A DNA stretch of 7,739 nt, from NCBI GenBank assembly GCA_017849315.1, contig JAFIHQ010000056.1, positions 1 through 7,739 on the forward strand, given 5' to 3'. Origin of the DNA: Treponema sp. Lineage in GTDB: Bacteria > Spirochaetota > Spirochaetia > Treponematales > Rectinemataceae. The position numbers were made by a program, and so were the translations under genes. Every line of letters starts with the position of its first letter. The first letter of the stretch is position 1. The notes below the pieces were generated by a model that worked only from the letters and a program-made list of their open reading frames with translations, was not told the origin of the DNA and searched no databases. Positions 1 through 5,936 of the stretch are shown here, one piece after another.

Positions 1-260
1 TCATAAATGAGGTTGAGGCGATCGCCCTGCCCCACGCCATGCCAAAGCTTCCTGTAGCACGGGCACTCTGGAAGCCATATCCCGATTTCAAGTCCGGACT
101 CGAGCTCTGGATCCTCGCAGGTGGCGCCCACCATACAAGTTACTCGTACGCAGTTTGTACCGAGATGCTCGAAGATTATGCGCGCATTGCCGATATCGAG
201 ACTGTCGTGATCGGCAAAGACACCAACGCCGCGGAATTGAGGCGGTCACTGGAGGTGTAG
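1..260 (+). CDS. araA: L-arabinose isomerase, C-terminal fragment (5' end outside window)
   Basis: This is the last ~86 codons of L-arabinose isomerase, the cytoplasmic enzyme that converts L-arabinose to L-ribulose. The frame is open from base 3 and ends at TAG 258-260, so the gene is cut by the window edge and is not broken. An internal ATG at 39 is not the start, because the family's conserved stretch begins before it (NEVEAIALPHAMPKLPVARA). Diagnostic features are the PKLPVARALWKP block and the WILAGGAHHT motif, whose histidine is one of the metal ligands in the family. The C-terminal tail ends in RRSLEV, as expected for the end of AraA. The next gene is convergent, so araA is the last gene of its transcription unit here. 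Assignment rests on recognising these motifs; the rest of the enzyme is not visible. Confidence 0.9.
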   Translation, partial: INEVEAIALPHAMPKLPVARALWKPYPDFKSGLELWILAGGAHHTSYSYAVCTEMLEDYARIADIETVVIGKDTNAAELRRSLEV

Positions 261-335
261 ACGCACCTATCGTAAGGCCAAAGCGCACGCAAAGGGCGCG
301 AGTGGGGCGCACAGGCGAAGAGGGTGGCAAAGCGC

Positions 336-384
336 ACGGGCAGAGCATATGGGCAACCAGAAGCCCGCTATTTGTCCTGCCCGT
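336..384. repeat. Nested inverted repeat between convergent araA and aldolase genes
   Basis: ACGGGCAG at 336-343 pairs perfectly with CTGCCCGT at 377-384. Inside it, GGGC at 351-354 pairs with GCCC at 363-366. The structure covers the stop codon of the - strand aldolase gene and sits downstream of araA. It could slow or end transcription from either side, but no T-run follows on either strand, so it is not a textbook intrinsic terminator. The rest of 261-367 shows only a 10-base direct repeat (AAAGCGCACG). Confidence 0.3.
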
Positions 385-1024
385 AGCTCGTCTTCATGAA
401 GTTCTTCATGACATCGACGTCTTCGGGCTTAAGCACCTCGGGTTTTCCGATCGCACGGGCAAGCAAGTAAATGTGTGCGGTCTTTTCCAGGACTGCACAC
501 ACTTTGAGCGCTTCCTCAAAGCTCGATCCTACGCAGACCGCGCCATGGTTGGGCAAGAGCAGCGCCTTTTCGTCTCCCAGCGCCGCAATTACCGACTCCG
601 CAAGCGCCTCGGTCCCTGGAAGCTCGTAATGACTGCACGAAACGCGCTGCCCGATAATCTCGGCAAAATCCTCCGAAATGGCAGGTATTTCCTCATGCAG
701 GGTGCCGAACACACTCGAGTAGATGGCGTGAGTATGCAGCACTGCCAGCACATCCGGCCTGTGCGCATAAATTGCAAGATGCAAGCGAAATTCGATGGAT
801 GGCTTGCGCTTGCCTTCCACAATCCTGCCGTTCTCATCCATCACGACCACATCGTCCGCCACGATATCGTCATAGGGCATACCGCTCGGTTTTATGTATA
901 CGAGCCCGGTCTCAGGGTCCTTGAGGCTCAAGTTCCCCCAGGTGCCCACCGTCAGCCCCTGATGCAGCAGCCGCTTCCCGCCGTCCACGATCTCATTTTT
1001 ATACGCTTCTCGCACTATTTGCAT
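368..1024 (-). CDS. Class II aldolase / L-ribulose-5-phosphate 4-epimerase superfamily (AraD/FucA-like)
   Basis: A 218-residue cytoplasmic, zinc-dependent enzyme of the class II aldolase/adducin family. Such enzymes cleave or epimerise sugar phosphates such as L-fuculose-1-P or L-ribulose-5-P. The phosphate-binding segment is GTWGNLS (27-33) followed by SGMPY (47-51). The catalytic acid is E78 in PSIEFR. Zinc ligands are H97 and H99 in LHTHA and H160 in PNHGA. The reading frame opens upstream at 1072, but ATG 1022-1024 is preferred because GAGAGGAAA lies just before it. The length, and PNHGA in place of the HGPF segment of E. coli AraD, point to the FucA-like branch. The adjacent araA makes a pentose role tempting, but the two genes are convergent and not in one operon. 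The fold and class are secure; the substrate is not. Confidence 0.88.
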   Translation of the reverse strand: MQIVREAYKNEIVDGGKRLLHQGLTVGTWGNLSLKDPETGLVYIKPSGMPYDDIVADDVVVMDENGRIVEGKRKPSIEFRLHLAIYAHRPDVLAVLHTHAIYSSVFGTLHEEIPAISEDFAEIIGQRVSCSHYELPGTEALAESVIAALGDEKALLLPNHGAVCVGSSFEEALKVCAVLEKTAHIYLLARAIGKPEVLKPEDVDVMKNFMKTSYGQDK

Positions 1025-1077
1025 AGAATTTCCTCTCAAAACAATTTGGTAGATATGTATGCAGTATGCCACCTAGG

Positions 1078-1099
1078 GCAAACTCACACCAGTGTTTGC
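1078..1099. promoter_or_regulatory. Operator-like inverted repeat upstream of the aldolase gene
   Basis: GCAAAC (1078-1083) and GTTTGC (1094-1099) form a perfect 6-bp dyad with a 10-base spacer, of which one further pair (C/G) also matches. It lies 54-75 bases upstream of the aldolase ATG on the - strand, where a transcription factor site would sit. The size and symmetry fit a dimeric repressor or activator. No convincing -35/-10 pair is visible: TTGCCC with TACATA 16 bases downstream is the best and is weak. Confidence 0.35.
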
Positions 1100-1166
1100 G
1101 ACACCTTTTCAAAGCCATCAGGAAAATTCGCTCGCTGGCCACGCCATTGTAGGTTGACTCGTGAGC

Positions 1167-2617
1167 TTAGTCTCTTACCGCACGTTTGGCCACATATTTC
1201 TGGAGTCTACTTGTAGGCTTATCAGGAACAGTGGGTTCGAGGATGCCAATCTCAATGAGAGGATTAAGGATTTCTTTGCGGAAATAGTCCCTATTCTTGA
1301 TTCCAAGGAATTTCTGAATTTCTTCTCGAGTGCGAGGCTCAGAACAAAATCTGACAATAGACATGGCTCTTTCGCCGGTATCTTGCATGGTATCTTGTAT
1401 GGTATCTTGCATGGTATCTTGGGGGGGTGACTTGCACGCTGTCCCGCCCCGTCAAATGGACAATTGTCCTAAAGATTTCATCCTCAATGAATTCTGCCCA
1501 GCTACCAGGGGCAAAAAACGGAAGGTACTTCGTCACATTGATGAGCCCCGAACCGACTTCCTCTACCCATCCCATCTGAAGAAAGAACTTAGATATGAGT
1601 GGGTTTTTCTGATTCGGTATCGAAGTATCAGGTACTATTTTGCCATGATAGAGAGGTACACAAGGATTCTCAAACTCGATCCTGTCGGCATAAATAATTA
1701 TCCTGGAACTAATTCGACTCATATACTCGCGGTGGACGAGGATATTAGCGACAAGTTCTCTAAAGATTTTATTACGTAGACTTACTCTCGTGTTTCCCTC
1801 AAGAAAGAACGGATCGGGCAACTGCCGATCCAGAAAATTCAGAATTTCAGAATACGCTTCGATAAGATTGACTCGAACATCCAAGCGATCATCATAGCGA
1901 TCGACATTGTCCCTGCGCACGAGTAAATCGGTCTTATACTGGGGTACAAGCGACTGAATAGTCTCCTCCTTGCCAAAGAGGAGGGCCGCTGCAAGCGTCA
2001 GTCCCTCAGCACCCGACTCGTAGTCCCGCAAAATGAGACCTGCCTTCTTCAAAAGCTCTTCGGTGCCGAGCGCTGCCCAAGGATGGTCGGGACGCCGGAT
2101 TCGAAGGTACATTCGTGATTTTTCAATGGTGGCCGTATCAAGATGCTCGATTTTGAGGTAAGGATAGACCTTAGTTTCGGAGTAAAAGCTGCGCTTACGG
2201 TTTGCCAGGTCTGCAATCCGTTCAGGATCAAGAACCTTGAAGTCCCCATCAGCGCCCCTATCATAATACTTGGCCGTGCAGACGATGGATTCTGGAGCTT
2301 CCAGGAACGCGCAAAAGCAGGACTGTCTTGCAGTCAAGTTTGACTTCTTCTGGATAGAGAAGATAAGGAGGATCGAACATGCTGGAATTATTGGTAGTTG
2401 AAGCAATATCTGCCGCTATCGTGTCTGCAAGCTCGGGTGGTATGCCTACAACTGTCCCCTTGTCGTCCACACCCAAGACAATATCGCCGCCATTTCTAAT
2501 CAGAAAGGCACAAATGGTCTCGTACACCGATTTAGGGGTTCCGCTCAAAGCTTTCTTAAATTCACGTTGCGGCGACTCACCCTTGGCAATAAGTTGCTTC
2601 AGCAATTCTGATGTCAC
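1167..2617 (-). pseudogene. AlbA_2 (Schlafen-like) / HATPase_c_4 / winged-helix regulator, two frameshifts
   Basis: Three - strand frames join into one protein of a family often annotated as ATP-binding or RecG-like transcriptional regulator. The preferred start is GTG 2615-2617, preceded by AGAGAGGGGGG; a TTG at 2647 overlaps a possible -10. Residues ~10-115 form the AlbA_2 domain (GESPQREFKK, then GGDIVLGVDDKG). A break near 2267 (GTATTATGAT, one T too many) shifts the frame; removing it gives HGQVYDRGADGDF, as the family expects. The middle part has NILVHREY and GSGL, the ATPase-like motifs. A second break lies in a C7 run (1421-1427): with six C the protein continues TPQDTMQDTI into a C-terminal winged helix (RTREEIQKFLGI) and ends at TAA 1167. 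The span is 483 codons plus 2 bases, exactly two insertions. It may be decayed, switchable, or intact with sequence errors. It follows msrBA by 79 bases on the same strand. Confidence 0.82.
1377..1421 (-). repeat. 12-bp tandem repeat (3.75 copies) next to a C7/G7 run
   Basis: GGTATCTTGCAT occurs at 1377-1388, 1389-1400 (one change, TAT for CAT), 1401-1412 and partly at 1413-1421, directly followed by seven G (1421-1427). On the coding strand it encodes repeats of Q-D-T-M/I. Regulators of this family commonly carry such low-complexity linkers (for example repeated QVTP) between the ATPase-like part and the C-terminal winged helix. The 12-base unit keeps the frame when copies change, while the C7 run does not. 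Confidence 0.85.
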
Positions 2618-2646
2618 AGTACCCCCCTCTCTTTCCACAGAACTCA

Positions 2647-2675
2647 AGACTAATTGCCAACTAGCAGGAAGTCAA
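2647..2675 (-). promoter_or_regulatory. Possible promoter of the AlbA_2 regulator gene
   Basis: On the - strand TTGACT (2670-2675, five of six matches to TTGACA) is followed after 17 bases by TAGTCT (2647-2652, three of six). Transcription would begin near 2640, leaving the ribosome-binding site and GTG start at 2617 in the transcript. The -10 is poor, so this is tentative; read-through from msrBA is an alternative. Confidence 0.3.
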
Positions 2676-2696
2676 TAAAGCATCAACACCCGTTAT

Positions 2697-3944
2697 TTAC
2701 TCCAGCGGCTTACTCGCCAGGCTCAAATTCACGTGGCAGTACCCGCCCGGATGCTTTTGCAGGTAATCCTGGTGGTAATCCTCCGCCGGATAAAACGGCA
2801 TCGCAGGCAAAAGCTCAGTCACAATGGGCTTCTTATACCGTTTGCTTGCGGTGAGCGAGGCAATGACATCTTGGGCGATCTTGCGCTGTTCTTCGCTCTG
2901 ATAGAAGATGACAGAGCGGTATTGGGTGCCAAAATCGTTTCCCTGGCGGTTGAGCTGCGTGGGATCGTGCATCCTGAAAAAGTGACGCAAAAGGTCCTTA
3001 TACGATATTACGGCCGGGTCAAACTCAATTTTGAGGGACTCCGCATGGCCAGTCGTGTCCGTACAGACTTGCTCATACGTTGGATTGGCAAGCGTTCCGC
3101 CGCAGTACCCCACGGTTGTGGAGATAACGCCTGGTAAGCGCCTAAAATATTCCTCGGTGCCCCAGAAACAACCGGCCGCGAATACCGCCACTTCGCGATG
3201 TGCGGTCGCGTCCTTCTCTCCACCCTGCCCGCTCGGATCGTTTTGGTTGTGCGGATCGATTTGGCCCGATTGACTGGCCTTCTTAGTTTGACCATCTCTT
3301 TGAGCAACATACTCCGGAAAAAGCTTCAGATACTCTCCGTAACCTTCTTTTTCAAGGTCCTGCACCGGGATAAACCGAAGCGCCGCCGAATTGATGCAAT
3401 AGCGCAGCCCAGTGGGATCGGGACCGTCCGGGAAGACGTGCCCAAGGTGTGAATCCGCACCTGCACTGCGCACCTCGATGCGCCTCATCCCAAAACTCGA
3501 ATCCTCTTTTTCCACGACCGCATCGTTAGAAAGCGGCTTTGTAAAGCTCGGCCAGCCCGAGCCCGAGTCGAACTTGTCGGTCGAGCTGAAAAGTGGCTTG
3601 CCGGAAACGACGTCGACGTAAATGCCCGGCTCGTGGTTGTTCCAATATGCGTTATTAAAGGCGGGCTCAGTGCCGCATTCTTGCGTCACATGGTACGCTT
3701 CCGGACTGAGTTTCTGTTTGAGATCGTCTTTTGATGCGTCCTTCGACGTATTCGATTGAGCTTGCAATTCTGATAGTTTCTTAGAAATGTTCACGTCCTC
3801 TCCTTCCTTGTCTTGAGCAACTTGACTTGACTTCGATGACGGGGCACATGCAACAAGGCCGAGTACAGCAATTGCGACGACCATACACAGCATAAGCGCC
3901 CTGATTGACGACACCGCGCCACGACGCAAAGAGAATCCACCCAT
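2697..3944 (-). CDS. msrBA: Lipoprotein peptide-methionine sulfoxide reductase, MsrB-MsrA fusion
   Basis: Two-domain enzyme that reduces methionine sulfoxide in damaged proteins; MsrA acts on the S form and MsrB on the R form. From ATG 3944 it has 415 residues. A signal peptide (basic start, hydrophobic ~16-32) ends in lipobox LVAC (30-33), so it should be anchored outside the membrane. A polar linker precedes MsrB (~78-195) with HLGH (166-169) and catalytic C183 in GLRYCIN. The two CxxC zinc pairs are absent, as in many MsrBs, and the resolving cysteine of SGCGWPSF is serine (S129); C90 in TQECGTE may replace it. A second linker leads to MsrA (~250-405) with GCFWG (C259 catalytic) and C403 in GGYCHV as probable resolver. 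Other starts in frame are TTG 3950, better spaced from GGAGG, and GTG 3977. It is divergent from the 4138 gene. Confidence 0.93.
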   Translation of the reverse strand: MGGFSLRRGAVSSIRALMLCMVVAIAVLGLVACAPSSKSSQVAQDKEGEDVNISKKLSELQAQSNTSKDASKDDLKQKLSPEAYHVTQECGTEPAFNNAYWNNHEPGIYVDVVSGKPLFSSTDKFDSGSGWPSFTKPLSNDAVVEKEDSSFGMRRIEVRSAGADSHLGHVFPDGPDPTGLRYCINSAALRFIPVQDLEKEGYGEYLKLFPEYVAQRDGQTKKASQSGQIDPHNQNDPSGQGGEKDATAHREVAVFAAGCFWGTEEYFRRLPGVISTTVGYCGGTLANPTYEQVCTDTTGHAESLKIEFDPAVISYKDLLRHFFRMHDPTQLNRQGNDFGTQYRSVIFYQSEEQRKIAQDVIASLTASKRYKKPIVTELLPAMPFYPAEDYHQDYLQKHPGGYCHVNLSLASKPLE

Positions 3945-3982
3945 CCTCAACACACGCCCTCCGCTATAAGTCAGCACCTACT

Positions 3983-4012
3983 AAGATATCGCCGCCTGGC
4001 CATATTGGCCAA
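3983..4012 (-). promoter_or_regulatory. Candidate promoter of msrBA
   Basis: On the - strand TTGGCC (4007-4012, four of six) is followed after 18 bases by TATCTT (3983-3988, four of six). It lies 39-68 bases upstream of the msrBA ATG. The -35 overlaps the ATTGGCCAAT palindrome, so a factor bound there could block or adjust initiation. Moderate match only. Confidence 0.35.
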
Positions 4013-4013
4013 T
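3997..4013. repeat. Overlapping palindromes in the msrBA / 4138 divergent promoter region
   Basis: TGGCC-ATATT-GGCCA (3997-4011) is a perfect 5-bp inverted repeat with a 5-base spacer. Overlapping it, ATTGGCCAAT (4004-4013) is a perfect 10-base palindrome. The position over the candidate msrBA -35 suggests an operator; the binding factor is unknown. Confidence 0.5.
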
Positions 4014-4042
4014 CAATTCTCCTTGAATGTTCGCGACGCAAT

Positions 4043-4071
4043 TTGCAGGGACGGAGCCCGTCCACTATACT
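4043..4071 (+). promoter_or_regulatory. Candidate promoter of the 4138 gene with a dyad in its spacer
   Basis: TTGCAG (4043-4048, three of six) and TATACT (4066-4071, five of six) are 17 bases apart, 67 bases upstream of the ATG at 4138. The spacer contains GGACGG-AGC-CCGTCC (4049-4063), a perfect 6-bp inverted repeat with a 3-base loop. A dyad centred between -35 and -10 is a usual place for a repressor, or for an activator that remodels the spacer. Only the -10 is strong. Confidence 0.4.
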
Positions 4072-4137
4072 TAGAGGCAAAAACATTCTGATTGGGTTGG
4101 GGCAGCTTTGTAATCACTCCTTAAAAGGCGGCGAAGA

Positions 4138-4764
4138 ATGAAACGTATGATACTTGCCGGTTTCATTCTTGTGTCGGTTGTTGCTGCGCTGACCATCTGT
4201 GCGCTCCACCAAGAGGTCGAGTCTGAACCAACTCGCGAAAGTACGGACTTTTTCCGACTGACAAAAAACACAACACAGTATGTTGTGAGGACGATACCTC
4301 TCAACAACCTTGCGACGCAAGAAAACGGCACTCCAAAGGTGATGAGTTCCAGCATGAAGTATGATCGTTACTACATGTTTCAGGAGTATACGCACCCTGA
4401 TGACGAAGGCAAGATCGATACGCGGAACATGTACAAACTGCTTCATGAGTCGTTACGCTACTTTAGCGTTCAAAAAGACAAGGATTACACTTTCTCTGCG
4501 ACAGAACTGGCAAACCCCTGTGACTTTGGCACCGTAGACGAAACATACCACCATGGTGTCAACGAGACGGCTCAGCTCGAAAACGCAAATTCATACGACG
4601 AAATCCCGGCTTGTCGTACCGATGGCACTACAACCTATGCGCTTCTGGGGTATACACTAAGAGGCCAGGCCGCCGATGCAATCGAGTTTATTTTGCTACC
4701 GCGCCTTTCACCACTCGTCGCGCGCTGCCGACCGGTTTCGGCGACTTTTCCAACGACGGAATGA
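4138..4764 (+). CDS. Hypothetical secreted or membrane-anchored protein
   Basis: I do not recognise this 208-residue protein. It starts MKRMILAGF and has one hydrophobic segment (~4-23, ending LTICALH) followed by an acidic, polar chain, so it should be exported or anchored by its N-terminus. LTIC is a poor lipobox because of Ile before Cys. The body is rich in Thr, Asn, Asp and Tyr (for example YDRYYMFQEY), without repeats or a catalytic motif that I can name, and has two later cysteines before residue ~165. ATG 4138 is favoured by AAGGCGG seven bases upstream; ATG 4147 is possible. The last ~30 residues (from about EFILLPRL) look different, richer in Arg and Pro, and the DNA there is more GC-rich, so the native C-terminus may have been lost to a rearrangement. 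It is divergent from msrBA, so a role in the envelope is possible, but this is a guess. Confidence 0.65.
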   Translation: MKRMILAGFILVSVVAALTICALHQEVESEPTRESTDFFRLTKNTTQYVVRTIPLNNLATQENGTPKVMSSSMKYDRYYMFQEYTHPDDEGKIDTRNMYKLLHESLRYFSVQKDKDYTFSATELANPCDFGTVDETYHHGVNETAQLENANSYDEIPACRTDGTTTYALLGYTLRGQAADAIEFILLPRLSPLVARCRPVSATFPTTE

Positions 4765-4921
4765 TCGCCCTTCCTGATTGAAGCATTGTTGAAACGTCTT
4801 CGTTGTGCTTGTTGAGTTGCAGCCTCTTGAAGGTTGGCCCACCACGATAGCTTCCACGTGAAAATAGCACTAGAAAACAAGCATTATTCTGTCAAACTAG
4901 TGTCTGTTTCGCAGCACTATT

Positions 4922-4950
4922 TTGACATTGTTATATTTATTCATTGTAAT
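4922..4950 (+). promoter_or_regulatory. Near-consensus sigma-70-type promoter
   Basis: TTGACA (4922-4927, perfect) and TGTAAT (4945-4950, five of six) are separated by exactly 17 AT-rich bases. Transcription would start near 4957 and run through the deoC relic in antisense. The next start codon on this strand is 5229, giving a leader of about 270 bases, unless a small RNA ends first. No terminator is visible before 5229, so it most likely drives the wHTH-nuclease gene. Confidence 0.6.
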
Positions 4951-4983
4951 GGAATAACTTAATACTGTGCAAATGAGGGGGCG

Positions 4984-5161
4984 TACTATGGCCTTTGCTA
5001 CTTCTATGCTGGCGCCTTCGTTTTTGCGCCGGTGAAAAACCGGTAGAGGTTTTGACAAGGTCCGCCCCGGCGCCAATGACGACCTCCGTCGCTTTACGAA
5101 TCTCATCGGGCATAAGCGCATCGACATCGCATTGAATAGTTTTGTCACGGCCCTTCGCATA
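4984..5161 (-). pseudogene. deoC: Deoxyribose-phosphate aldolase (deoC) relic
   Basis: A ~60-codon remnant of DeoC, the cytoplasmic aldolase that splits 2-deoxyribose-5-phosphate into glyceraldehyde-3-phosphate and acetaldehyde. Reading down from 5161 on the - strand gives LMPDEIRKATEVVIGAGAD and then LVKTSTGF. This is the family's active-site strand; the Lys codon at 5051-5053 is the Schiff-base lysine. A T5 run (5035-5039) then breaks the frame. Removing one T leads on to GASIEVAKAIV, which matches the GAT-EDV helix after the active site in intact DeoC. A TAG at 5162-5164 closes the frame upstream, and nothing N-terminal or C-terminal of this piece is seen, so it is a true gene fragment and not just a frameshift. 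It was probably left when neighbouring DNA was inserted or deleted. Confidence 0.75.
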
Positions 5162-5228
5162 CTACTGCTGGCGAGCCCCATAGACGAAGGGTATAGTCTG
5201 TAACAATTCTATATTGGGGGATATCAAA

Positions 5229-5879
5229 ATGGGTAAACTGGCTGATGATGTACTTGAATTGGTCCGTAAGACGCCTGGGTTGACCGATCGGGAAATAACA
5301 AACGCGCTCAAAGGTACCGATGCGCCACAGCAAGGTGTTAACGGCGTTGCAAGACGCCTCGCTACAAAAGGATTACTGGAACGCAAAACGCGTCGCGATG
5401 GGTTAATTGGTAACTATCCCACTAATAATGGCCACACTGTTCCAAGTAATGGTCGACCTGTTCCAAGCAAAGGCAACCCACAAACGAATCCAAATCAGTC
5501 CGTTGACGATACCCTTTCGGAAGATGATTTCAAACATATACTCAAAACTTGGCTAGAAAGCCAAGGCTGGTCTCCAAATATCGCGTGGGGCAAAGAACAT
5601 GGAATCGACATTGATGCATCTAACGGGGACAAACGCTGGATAATTGAAGTAAAAGGCCCAGGCTCAAGGCAGCCGATGCGAGTTAATTACTTCTTGGGAC
5701 TTCTAGGTGAAATCCTTCAGCACATGTCCGATCCAAAAGCACGTTACTCAATTGCGCTTCCTGATCTTGCTCAATTCCGTTCGCTTTGGAGGCATTTGCC
5801 GGCACTTGCGAAGAAGAGAATCGGCGTATCACTTCTATTGGTTCAGAACTCTGGAAAGGTTGAAGAACTTACAGAATAG
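5229..5879 (+). CDS. Winged-helix protein with C-terminal PD-(D/E)XK nuclease-like domain
   Basis: A 216-residue protein with two parts. Residues ~3-55 look like a winged helix (ADDVLELVRKTPGLTDREI, then GVARRLATKGLLER), suited to DNA binding. A flexible linker (~62-95) repeats Val-Pro-Ser/Asn-Gly units. Residues ~98-216 carry GIDID (125-129) and, ten residues on, IIEVKG (138-143). D127 or D129 with E140 and K142 gives the D...ExK core of PD-(D/E)XK nucleases; E110 (TWLESQGW) could be a further acidic residue. ATG 5229 is chosen because GGGGG lies eight bases before it; TTG 5214 would overlap that site. The gene converges on the methyltransferase gene 57 bases away, so it sits at the R-M locus but is transcribed separately. 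I infer a restriction or defence nuclease; the exact family and target are unknown. Confidence 0.8.
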   Translation: MGKLADDVLELVRKTPGLTDREITNALKGTDAPQQGVNGVARRLATKGLLERKTRRDGLIGNYPTNNGHTVPSNGRPVPSKGNPQTNPNQSVDDTLSEDDFKHILKTWLESQGWSPNIAWGKEHGIDIDASNGDKRWIIEVKGPGSRQPMRVNYFLGLLGEILQHMSDPKARYSIALPDLAQFRSLWRHLPALAKKRIGVSLLLVQNSGKVEELTE

Positions 5880-5936
5880 GTTGTTGTCATATAGTCTTTC
5901 TATGCTTTCTCACTCGGGCACTCTGCTTATCGAGGA

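Larger units (their letters stand above)
4765..5228. other. Stretch without an intact gene, between the 4138 gene and the wHTH-nuclease gene
   Basis: 464 bases with no intact gene. Bases 4765-4921 hold nothing I can name; an open - strand frame (4688-4870) is short, has no start signal and resembles no family I know. A near-consensus promoter (4922-4950) and a deoC relic (4984-5161, - strand) are listed separately. Composition changes abruptly, GC-rich around 4660-4760 and 4990-5160 but AT-rich at 4880-4975, which suggests a scar of several insertions and deletions at the edge of the accessory region. Confidence 0.6.

Noticed and set aside
155..1216. A 353-codon open frame on the + strand
   Set aside because: It runs antisense through the clearly conserved class II aldolase gene and its protein has no recognisable motif; it is a shadow of that gene.
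1377..1421. Short CRISPR-like array
   Set aside because: The units are 12 bases with no spacers and lie in a coding frame; it is a coding tandem repeat.
4688..4880. Short - strand frames after the 4138 gene as a transposase or other gene end
   Set aside because: No family motif, no start signal and no inverted repeat ends of an insertion sequence were found.
5880..5936. Terminator between the convergent nuclease-like and methylase genes
   Set aside because: I looked for a stem followed by a T-run on either strand and found none convincing in these 57 bases.
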